Program-made: the position numbers and the translations under genes | Assembly (NCBI GenBank): GCA_013180625.2 | Contig: SNVD02008926.1 | Span: 276,752 to 340,751, forward strand | Direction of reading: 5' to 3' | DNA length: 64,000 nucleotides | From: Boswellia sacra | Lineage: Eukaryota; Streptophyta; Magnoliopsida; Sapindales; Burseraceae | The notes under the pieces: model-generated | The model's database searches: none | The model's input: the letters and a program-made list of their open reading frames with translations, nothing else | Told to the model about the DNA's origin: nothing | Part shown: positions 54,610 through 64,000 of the stretch, in pieces | How the letters are laid out: each line of letters begins with the position of its first letter | Position numbering within the stretch: the stretch's first letter is position 1

Positions 54610-57600
54610 ATGGCTGCCCATTCCAGGAAATGGATGATACTAGTTGCTACACTTTGGATTCAGGCTTTCACCGGCACCAATTTCGACTTCTCTGCCTATT
54701 CCTCTGATTTGAAATCCGTTCTCGGCATTTCCCAGGTGCAGTTGAATTATCTGGCAACGGCTTCCGATTTAGGCAAACTATTCGGATGGTCTTCTGGGTT
54801 GGCTTTGATGTATTTCCCCTTGTGGGTCATCCTTTTCATGGCTGCTTTCATGGGCTTCTTTGGTTATGGTCTTCAATGGCTTGTCATTCGAAATGTCATC
54901 TCTCTGCCTTATATCCTGGTACATGTATCTGCTAACCTCTTGCTAATATTAATATATGCTCTGCCTTGCCCTCTCTTTCTTCTTTCCCTTTTCGAATTTT
55001 ATAATTTCCCAATGACTGATCAGAGTCCAGTTACTTCATTAATCCGTTTTTGTTTTCATCAATTTCTGGTTTTGCTGAATGCAAAACTTAATTTCTGAAG
55101 CTTATGATTATTAATGAATTCAAGTTAAATATTAGGAATCTTGTTATCTTGAATCAATAAAATTTGAGAGAATTCTCTTTGTCCTGTCGGTTCTGAATGT
55201 AGTTAGGCTATGAAGCAGTCTCCTTTGATTTGAAAGGCAGGTAGTGTTTTATTTCTTTCCCAACTAAAAGAAATGTCTCTTAACAAACAATAATGGAACA
55301 TTCACTCACATGTCTCCTATTCACCGATGTCCTCTCCTCTTTTGGGTCTTTCGTCTCTGCATTGATTTCAAAAGTTTTTTTTTTTTAATTTTTGAAGTAG
55401 AATCGTTGTTTATATGTGTTGAATTTGAATTTTGATTTGATATAAAATATCTGGGATATTCTCTGCAGTTAATTAAATGATCTTCTATTAAATCAGACAA
55501 ATCGACTTTATTAGAAAATTTGAGGACCACAAGCTACGTAGCCTAAAACAATAAACAATAAAAGAAAACAATTTGTGGAAATCCATATTAGCGGACGCTT
55601 TTCTGGGCTGCTCTACTTGGTTCTACTTATTATGTGTGTGGCTCAGAAATTTTGAGTGAGATATTAGTTTTTTTTATAATTTTTTTATTCTTTTGCTTTA
55701 AATAGAGTTTTATATTATTTAGACGGGAAGCTCATCTCAGAAGCCTATTTAAGTAGAGATATAAAGGCGGCGGCATGGACATTCGGATTAAGAACATTTG
55801 GGTCGAAGTGGGCCCTTTCTTTTATATTGTTTATTTCTATTTAAAAGGTCGAAGTGGGTCCTTTCTTTTATATTATTTATTTCTATTTGTTTAAATAAAA
55901 AAATTAGGTATCTTACGTGTGTGTAAAAAATGTGAAGAATGTTTTTATTTATAATTTTCTTAATTAGTTTAATTTTTTTAAAAATAGTATTGTAGTTATT
56001 TATCAATAATTTTTTTAATTTATAATAGTCATTATTTTATATCTTTATATTTTAAACTTGTCCAATATGCGTTTAACAGTGAATGAGTAAAGTAATTATT
56101 TGTCTATTTTAAAAATTGCGTAGAGGAGACATTATTTTTGCCTAATTATATTGTTCTGGTTTTTAGATAATTATTTCTTCAATTAAAATACAAATGATAA
56201 TCCATAATAGATTATAAGTGTATATTTTTTTAAAAGAAAAGAAATTCATGCATCTTATTATTTTTTTAATTCACTAAATTAATAACTACTAATTATCATT
56301 TATGTAAGTGTTAAATTATAATTTTTAGTTTGTGCTTCTAAATCAGTTCTCATAATCAAAAAGAAAATAAATAAATTTAGATATGAAGCTTTGTATAATC
56401 AGTAGCATAATTAATAAATCAAGTTACAGGAATGTTTTTGCTCCTTAATCAATCTTTGTAGCTTCGCCTAATTAATTAAATAATTAAAGTCTAATGATAC
56501 GTAATTTATTTATTTGTGACAGATTTTCCTTCTGTGTTTGTTGTCCGGATTGAGCATCTGTTGGTTCAACACAGTGTGCTTCGTTCTCTGCATCCGAAAT
56601 TTCCCAGCCAGTCGACCACTCGCTCTTTCACTCACAGTAAGCTTCAATGGAGTGAGTGCAGCCCTTTATGCTCTTGCTGGCAATGCAATCAACCCTTCAT
56701 CAAATGCGTTATATCTTCTCTTAAACTCTATTGTTCCCCTTCTAACCTCTCTTGCAGCTCTCATTCCAATTCTTCGCCAGCCAACTTTAGATCCTCGCCA
56801 GTCCCCTGATGAAACCAAACGTGACTCCGTTATCTTTCTGATGCTCAACATCTTAGCTATTCTCACCGGAGTTTATCTCCTGCTCTTCAGTTCCAGCGCA
56901 TACAACGCAACAACAGCTCGTCTCCTCTTCAGTGGAGCCATTTTTCTACTTGTTGTTCCATTATGGATTCCCGGTATCGTATTTGCTAAAGATTGGTTTC
57001 ATCGTAACGTTCACTCGAGTTTCCGCATTGAAGGCTCTGGTTTCCTTCTTGTGGACGTTGAGGATCTTGAGCTGCATAAGGAGCTCCTTTCTCGCGAGGC
57101 GAATGGTAATGGGATTAATGGTCCTCTCTCGAGCCACGACGGATCAGCATATTGCGTGGGTAGATCACAGAAGAGTAGTAATGCTGAGAGTGAAGGGTGT
57201 TGTGAAACAATGATGGGGAAGGACCAGTTGACAATGCTTGGTGAAGAGCATCCTGCGAGGTTGCTTGTCCGCAGGCTAGACTTTTGGCTCTATTACATTG
57301 CATATTTTTGTGGGGGTACAATTGGCCTTGTGTACAGTAACAATCTTGGACAAATTGCGCAATCACTGGGGCAAAGTACAAGCACCACCACCCTTCTCAC
57401 TTTATATTCATCCTTCTCCTTCTTTGGCCGCTTGCTTTCAGCAGCACCAGACTACATACGCACGTAAGAATGAAGAATCCTTTCAAATTCTTAGAAAAGA
57501 TGAATAATTAACTACATATTCCTTTAATGCTTGTTATTGCAATTTTAACCAAAATGCGTTATCTGTACAGTAAGCTTTACTTTGCGAGAACAGGGTGGCT

Positions 57601-58039
57601 GACCTTAGCGCTATTGCCAACCCCAATTGCCTTCGCTTTGCTGGCTTCGTCTGGTCATGCGCTGGCATTACATGCTGGCACTTCATTAATTGGGCTAAGC
57701 TCCGGATTCATATTTGCTGCTGCTGTTTCAATTACATCCGAATTGTTTGGACCAAATAGTGTAGGCGTCAATCACAACATTCTTATCACCAATATACCAC
57801 TTGGCTCACTTGTATATGGCGTTCTTGCTGCAATAGTTTATGATGCAAATGCAGGTTCTGGAGTTGGAGACGTCATTGCAGACTCAGTGGTATGTATGGG
57901 GAAGCGGTGTTACTTCTTAACGTTTGTGTGGTGGGGAGCCTTATCTGTTCTGGGTTTGGCATGTAGTCTGTTTTTATTTTTGAGGACGAGACATGCTTAT
58001 GATCGTTTTGAAAGAAATCGTATAACACAACTTTATTGA
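54610..58039 (+). CDS. NFD4-like nodulin/MFS transporter
   Basis: A multi-pass membrane protein of the Nodulin-like/major facilitator group to which Arabidopsis NUCLEAR FUSION DEFECTIVE 4 belongs. Exons: 54610-54918, 56523-57463 and 57571-58039, all GT-AG with compatible phases, giving 572 aa. It starts MAAHSRKWMILVATLWIQAFTGTNFDFSAYSS, as related proteins do. An in-frame ATG at 54484 would add 42 basic residues but sits on a TATA box. Hydrophobic segments occur throughout, with a hydrophilic loop at roughly residues 290-360. The conserved late block SSGFIFAAAVSITSELFGPNSVGVNHNILITNIPLGSLVYG is intact, then CYFLTFVWWG. Substrate unknown. Intron 1 is 1.6 kb and holds a duplicated GGTCGAAGTGGG segment near 55800-55880. 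Confidence 0.9.
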
Positions 58040-58801
58040 GGGACGCATCGGTACGTTAGCACATTGTTTATAAGCCGCGAGTGGATAGGGGGGAGGGGCA
58101 TAAAATGTAGGAAAATGCATCAAATGTTTACTTGAGATCATGACCCAAAAGGGCTGAAATCAATTTTATTTGTCTTTAAATGGGAAGAGAGAAATCTTTG
58201 CTGCAGAGGTTTTGCCACTAAACAAGTTCAATGAAGCAACATTTATTAACATCTTAACGTTATCAAGATCAATTGGTACCAGAATTACATTCCAATATTC
58301 AAATGCAAGATAATATTAAGTTTGACGTGCACTGATAAAAGTTTAATTAGAAGGCTAACCAGGCATTATGAGAGAGTATTACCAGCACTTAAATCACAAG
58401 TTAAACCTGCTTTTCCTTTTCTTTACATGAATAGTTACAGATACTTGAAGCAAAACTCATGTCGGGCTCACCTATCTTAAAAGCCTAATAATGGAGAGCA
58501 TGTGAAATGTACCCCTTTGACACTGTAACGAAACTTGGTTCAATTTTACCCCATTCTTTTCTGTATCTATCATGCAAATTACTAGAACTCAATCCATTTG
58601 ATGTAATTGGTGTCCTTATAAATTTCAATAAACAGAATCCTCAAAGACGGCTCAAATTTAACTTAACCCACAGCACTTAAATCAATTTCTTCACAGAAGA
58701 GTTTGGTTACATCCTTTTTAAGTACAATTCTTAAATGTATAATGTAAAAAACAATATATTCTCATCAAAAGGAAAAATTAAACGACTAAAAGAATTATGG
58801 C
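58040..58801. other. Convergent 3' flank between transporter and glycosyltransferase
   Basis: Holds the 3' ends of two convergent genes. No additional gene or repeat was recognised. Confidence 0.6.
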
Positions 58802-60259
58802 CTAAGGGTAATTACAAAATGTTTCATTCTTGATACAAAGGAACAACCTCTCGTATGCCAAAGCCATCTTACTTGCAGTGAACATGGATTGGGCATACTT
58901 CCGGCACGCCTCGCCCCTTTGCGCGAGCCTCTTCGGGCCTTCGCTCACTACAGCGTCCAATGCCTTCAGCAGGGACTCCACATTGGGAGCAAACATGTAA
59001 CCAAACTCATCATCAACCACAATAGTTCCTTTAATACTTGGAAATCTTGATGCCAAAACCGGTTTCCCACTCATCATTGCTTCCATAAGAGTGAGATCGA
59101 GGCCTTGTGGCCTCAGCGTTGGATTCACAAAGATATCTATAGCATTGTAGAAAGCCCTCAATTCGGTTGGACTCATGGAGCCTAGAACTAGAACTCGAGA
59201 GCCAAAATCCTTGTACCGGTTCTCCCATGGTCCGGACCCTGCCACGATCAGATAAACATCTGGGTACTTTGTCATAAGCTTGGAGAAGGCTTCGTAAAGC
59301 AAAGGATGACCTTTATCTTTGACCAATCTTCCAGCCACTCCGAGGACTAAACTGGAATTCTTTGGGACACCAACTCTCGACCTGAAATCCTGGCCTAATG
59401 ATGAGTCCACTTCATATTCATTTTCATCAACACCGTTGACAATTACATGGACTCTTTCAGTTGGGATTTGGTACACATCTCTCAGCATCTCGCCGCAACT
59501 ATCACTTATGGCAACATGATGCATATAGTTCCTGAAAAACCTTATCTCGTTCAGCACCTTCGGCACAACTCCCTGCAAACTTCTGTTGAAAGCAGGCGAT
59601 ATGGGCTCTTGAGGCTTCCGCGTCAAGTCTTGGTAAATATCAGACTGCAAGCTTTCGAGCGCAATACCATGCCACGAAACAGCAAGATTAGCAACATTGC
59701 GGGCTACCCAATGAGGAAGTGCCACGCTTTCTGAGTGAACCACATCAAAAGGTTCACGTTGGTTCTCTTCATCAAACTGTTCCCACGCCTTGTTGTACCT
59801 CCACTTGCCAGGCTCACCTTGGTGGCAGTGGATGCGAGGGGAGTTGTTATTCATTTCTTGAGATGTAGATGGACCGCTGCTCTGTATAGGAGAGGTAAAA
59901 ACATGAACTTGATGACCTCGACGAGCCAGAGCTGTGTGGAGGGTATATGCATGGCGCTCCATGCCACCTGGGGTTGTGCCAATCGGCCATTTTCGTGAAA
60001 AGACAGCAATTTTGAGTGCAACTGGCGGGGGAAGATGTGCAGCAAACGGAAGACGATTCCATGCAAATTCTGCAATGCGAAGATCACCAGACCATGGCTT
60101 TACATGATTAGTAGTAAAGCTTGTGCAGATTGATGTGGTAGGCGTGTGAAGGAGGAACAGGGCAGGGATGGTGAAGAGAACTATGAAGAAAAGGGTTGTG
60201 CAAAGATTAGATTGGTAAAGAGAATTTTGTTTCTTGGGTTTGTTGTTGACGATGGCCAT
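58802..60259 (-). CDS. GT4-family glycosyltransferase, Golgi type II membrane protein
   Basis: A 485-aa intronless glycosyltransferase. A single N-terminal membrane anchor (about residues 21-42, TTLFFIVLFTIPALFLLH) predicts a type II Golgi/ER protein with a lumenal catalytic domain. The N-terminal Rossmann half shows KIAVFSRKWPIGTTPGGMERHAYTLHTALARRGHQVHVFTSP and HSESVALPHWVARN; the C-terminal glycosyl-transferase-1 half shows GVAGRLVKDKGHPLLYEAF and PTLRPQGLDLTLMEAMMSGKPVLASRF (about residues 375-405), the GT-B nucleotide-sugar site. It resembles the plant group including At3g10630 (from memory). Sugar donor and acceptor are unknown. Start ATG at 60259 is the first in frame, and no damage is seen. 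Confidence 0.9.
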   Translation of the reverse strand: MAIVNNKPKKQNSLYQSNLCTTLFFIVLFTIPALFLLHTPTTSICTSFTTNHVKPWSGDLRIAEFAWNRLPFAAHLPPPVALKIAVFSRKWPIGTTPGGMERHAYTLHTALARRGHQVHVFTSPIQSSGPSTSQEMNNNSPRIHCHQGEPGKWRYNKAWEQFDEENQREPFDVVHSESVALPHWVARNVANLAVSWHGIALESLQSDIYQDLTRKPQEPISPAFNRSLQGVVPKVLNEIRFFRNYMHHVAISDSCGEMLRDVYQIPTERVHVIVNGVDENEYEVDSSLGQDFRSRVGVPKNSSLVLGVAGRLVKDKGHPLLYEAFSKLMTKYPDVYLIVAGSGPWENRYKDFGSRVLVLGSMSPTELRAFYNAIDIFVNPTLRPQGLDLTLMEAMMSGKPVLASRFPSIKGTIVVDDEFGYMFAPNVESLLKALDAVVSEGPKRLAQRGEACRKYAQSMFTASKMALAYERLFLCIKNETFCNYP

Positions 60260-62704
60260 GTTTGGGGATGTGGGTTTGTTGGCTTGGGGATGGTGCGGAA
60301 TTCTAAACTACATTAATTTCTCCTATGTAGAAAAAGTTGGGAAAAGTGGGGGAGGTGGACACGCACTCAAGCAAGTGTGTTGGGCTTGGAGTTCACCTCT
60401 GAGTGCGTTTCTCACGCCTCCTTTGAGAAAGCGATTATGATTCTTATTTTTTGGTATATGCATCTTGTGATCACTAGCTTGCTTTGTGGGGCAATAAACA
60501 TAGTATTATACAATTTGAAGTATTTTATCACATCAAGCACAATCTTAAGCTTTATTACGAGCTAGCTATCGAATGTATTTAAGATTCTTTTATCTTGTCT
60601 TATAGTCTAATTCATACATGTATTATTCCGAATTTGACATCGTTATATATTTTTTTAGCGGTAGATTTCTTGAGATTGTATATTAATTTAACTCGTTTTG
60701 ATTAAATTTTCTCCAACTAGTTGTATGTTTCCAAAATAGTCTCTTACAAGGCTGCCGTGAAACATTTTTAAGGTCCTATTGTTAGCATCTGTACTTGACT
60801 AACCAGAACTAAAACATGCCGATGCTACAAAATATAATGAATGTTACACTAAAATAAAGAGCTCTCATTTCAAAAAGTGTTTAACAAGTCAACTTAATTA
60901 GCCGAGTTAAGTTAGGCAATCAATTGAGTGTTCAAACAGGAATGACAGACTAAAGTCAAACTATATTATTTTGGTTGTTTGAAGAAGAAGCATTTGCATG
61001 TTAACTTTGACCAAGGAAAGCAAAACCCGTAACAGTGTTTTGAGACAGGTTTTGGGTGATTTATGTTGCAAATATATGATGACATTAAATTTACGCATAT
61101 TGTACACATGTAGCGCGAGCTAGCTAGCCCAATTAGCTCTATTTCATTTTATTAATGGTAGAGTCAACTCATATAAAGCGCCTGCGCAACTTTGCTTTTC
61201 CTTTCTGTGACCACATATATATAATAATCAACATGAAATACGCCTGTGCATTAGCCTATGCACATGGGTAGACTTACCCTCGAAGGTATGGCTCCTATTT
61301 GTGAACTCAGAAAAAGAAAAACGGAGACAAAGACAGTTGTTCTTCATAAGTTCTGGAAGCAAGGCCTGTAGCCAATGATTATAATATTTGACATTTAGAA
61401 TTCAAATTTATCAATGGAAGAAATATACTAACGTATTAGCTTTTAAATGAAATTCATAATGTGTTCAGTGTCAGAGCTGAAGTTGAAAGACACATATCTT
61501 CCTCTGTCATTTGTCAGTGCTTTCACTGTACATTCTCATAATGGTTTTGTGCTTCCCCAGAGAGTTCTTGAGAATGTGGGTAAGAGTGCAAAAAATCTCT
61601 AATCATCAATCAACCTTATAGCAGCAATAGATCCATATATGTTCTAACCGTTCAATTATTTATATGCTTATGATCTGTTCATTGTTTATTACAATTTTTT
61701 TTTTACTTGGTATTTTAGTTATTTATGCAATGATTTGGCAATACTTCTGGTGGTTGTCTCATTTGATACTTGTAATCTGCAATTTGAAATATATTATAGC
61801 CGTGTTTTTACAGAACTATATGATTCAACATTATTACTATAGCATGTTACGGCAACAATATATATTGTTGTTCATTTTGTAAATCGGTCCTAGGAAGAAG
61901 AAAAAATCTGCAAAGGTTTTAGATAAGGGCCATAGACGGTAAGTGTCCTACATGAGCCTTGGATGTTGTTAAAATTCTTGATGTACTGTCTGCTGACAAT
62001 AAAGAACTCAGACGGTATCTATCGAGGAAGTGTAACCGTCAGCATTAGAAAACTGTATCTTCTATAGTGGTAGTTTCAAAAAGAGAATGGAGAGGCCTTT
62101 GACAAGTGTTAAATAATTATTGAAAAAGAGCAACACAAGTGCCTTGGCCCCACTATAAAAGATAAATTTGAGGTAAAAGTATTCATTAATCGATTCACTA
62201 CATTTACAAAAACCTAGGTAGTATATTCATTCTTTTGTCATGCTTGAAAACCTCACTCTTGAGGCAATAATGGCAAGAATCTGAGTTATAAAAACATTCT
62301 CAAATAGAGTTTTTGGACAGTAATTGTGTGTGCCCTTGAGGCAGGTCTCATGCAATACTGATTTGAGCATCCAAATGTAAATGCAGGTGACAGACCGGCT
62401 TTGTTCTCTAAGTTGCCTTTGTTTTGTAGCTGTGAGCAATCGTAGAAAGAAGGCAGTTGCCTTAGAAGTAGTTGTGAAGAACTGGTTGAGAAGACACCAA
62501 GTCCACTCAACACCATATACCAAATATATATATATATATATAGTAGTCTAACGATACTTTGGCCAATATTGGCTTTAGGCCTCATTGACAAGTTTATAAG
62601 TTTACATTCAAATATTTACATATGAAGCTGGACACAAATCTTATTATACACACTATTAATTGCAGGATTTGCATAGCTCCCCATAGTTCATTGCAGATAT
62701 ATTA
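60260..62704. other. Intergenic DNA between glycosyltransferase and kinase
   Basis: Contains the promoter of the leftward glycosyltransferase and the 3' flank of the kinase. There is an (AT)n run near 62526-62541. Patches around 61880-62080 and 62230-62510 are less AT-rich but have no recognisable protein. Confidence 0.5.
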
Positions 62705-63925
62705 TTATATTTTTCGATTCGGAGTAACTGGAGAGGACTTCCTATAATTTCCATTTCTATTCTCAGATTTGGTTTTGGGGGAAACTCCACTTTTAGATCT
62801 TGGGGAAGCTGGCCAATGCCCCAAAGAAACTGCCATATCCCCGAAATTCTGTAGACTTTCAAGAGTTTCAATAACGGCTGGCATTCTCGGCCTGTCTTTG
62901 GGGTTCAAACTTATGCACTGTAATGCCAGATGGGCCATCTCCTTGGCTCCCTTGACTGAATACTGACCTGAAAGTCTTGGGTCCATTATGTAGCGCAATC
63001 TGCGGCTGCTAGTCAAGTAAGGTTTTGCCCAATCGACAAGGTTTTGCTCACTCTTTGCTCTTGTTTTATCCACTGCTCTTCTCCCTGTAAGTAGTTCTAG
63101 TAGCACAACTCCAAAGCTATAGACATCACTTTTGGTTGTTAAATGCCCTGAAAATTAAACCATTTAACATTAATGCATTAGAAAAACATCAAACTGTTTG
63201 GTCCTAGCGTTACTTTCATTGCTGCTTTGTATTCCTTAAAAGGAACCTGTTGAGATATATTCTGGGGCAGCATAGCCGTAGGTACCCATCACTCGAGTAG
63301 TAACGTGTGTGTTGGATCCCTCAGGTCCCATCTTGGCAAGTCCAAAATCTGATAGTTTAGCTGTGAAATCCTAACATTAAGAAACAGAGAGGCACATAAT
63401 TAATAAATAAGCTATTAAGCTATTGTTTTGAGCTTGCCAAATAATTTAGTTAAATTGATAGAAGAGGGTTAAGGTGATTAGGAAACACACAGAATCTAGT
63501 AAGATATTGGAAGTTTTGAAGTCGCGGTATATGACAGGTTTCTCAGCACCATGCAAGAAGGCAAGGCATTTAGCTGCTCCAATTGCTATCTTCAATCTTG
63601 TTCCCCATGGCAACGATATTGAAATCCCTGCAATCATAATTATCACACCAAAAGACTCTATATTATTGGAATTGGGTTTAGTTATGTTACTGGCTCCATT
63701 ACCGGACTGGACTTTTTCTTTATTATTATTTTATTAAAGAAAATGATATAATCAAATTGACTGTTTGTGATGGGATACTGTGATCTTACTTTTGAATAAG
63801 TGGTTTTCTAAGCTGCCCCGAGGCATGAACTCGTACACAAGAAGACGTTCTTCATCTTCGCAACAATAACCAATCAATCTGACCAAATGTGGATGCCTAA
63901 GCTGCCCCAGAAATATTACTTCTGC
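62705..63925 (-). CDS. Receptor-like cytoplasmic kinase, subfamily VII (PBL/RIPK-like), 3' half
   Basis: A Ser/Thr kinase gene running off the right edge; four 3' exons are visible. In gene order: 63925-63790 ([45 protein letters not shown]), 63627-63491 ([25 protein letters not shown]...[15 protein letters not shown]), 63370-63247 ([42 protein letters not shown]) and 63147-62705 ([26 protein letters not shown] to the stop). Catalytic loop [11 protein letters not shown], activation loop [10 protein letters not shown] and the APE motif are all present. This pattern is typical of RLCK VII kinases, plasma-membrane-associated signal relays downstream of immune and developmental receptors. The C-terminal tail ([29 protein letters not shown]) is Ser/Pro-rich. 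The ATP-binding exon and N-terminus lie outside the window. Confidence 0.92.
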
Positions 63926-64000
63926 CTGCAAATGAGTACAAATTATGAATAATTAAATCAGTTCGTGGAAGTCACCTCCTGTAAGGATATATATATATAT

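Overview
This window is nuclear DNA from a flowering plant, most likely a dicot. Host genes are intron-bearing or long single-exon plant families (BAHD acyltransferase, P-class PPR, NFD4-like MFS transporter, GT4 glycosyltransferase, RLCK-VII kinase), intergenic DNA is very AT-rich, and plant transposons are abundant. The order CCR4-4-like, HXXXD acyltransferase, NFD4-like resembles in reverse what I remember of Arabidopsis At1g31500-At1g31470. A PPR gene lies in the interval here, and I do not see SGR2 (At1g31480).

Left third (1-18.1 kb): two tandem copies of a CCR4-4/HESPERIN-like exonuclease/phosphatase-fold gene. Copy A (1143-4323) keeps its 3' exons open, but one exon junction does not fit by phase. 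Copy B (6586-16508) is a pseudogene carrying a 5.3-kb Ty3/gypsy chromovirus with perfect 5-bp target duplications, an inverted SINE, a frameshift, an exon deletion and a dead splice acceptor. A perfect 193-bp tandem duplication lies between the copies, and a solo-LTR-like insertion lies in the 3' flank of copy B.

Middle (18-28 kb): a BAHD acyltransferase (+), several small inverted-repeat elements and an intronless 846-aa PPR gene (-).

Mobile core (28-51 kb): AT-rich, transposon-dominated DNA. The main object is an 11.8-kb Mutator-like element (32187-44005) with 0.8-1.0 kb terminal inverted repeats. It has an intact 942-aa MURA transposase and a nine-exon DUF1985/ULP1-protease gene (Kaonashi type) that carries one in-frame stop. 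Each of the two genes is bracketed by a pair of facing CpG-rich TCGAGTGTCG arrays, and all four arrays share the same gene-proximal edge motif. A second, smaller inverted-repeat element carrying pieces of a ribosomal protein S6 gene is nested just inside the right repeat. Several MITEs with 9-bp target duplications surround it.

Right end (51-64 kb): an NFD4-like transporter (+), convergent with a GT4 glycosyltransferase (-), then the 3' half of an RLCK-VII kinase (-) that runs off the right edge.

All splice sites, repeats and target duplications were read by eye. Family assignments are from recognised motifs and memory, without database searches.
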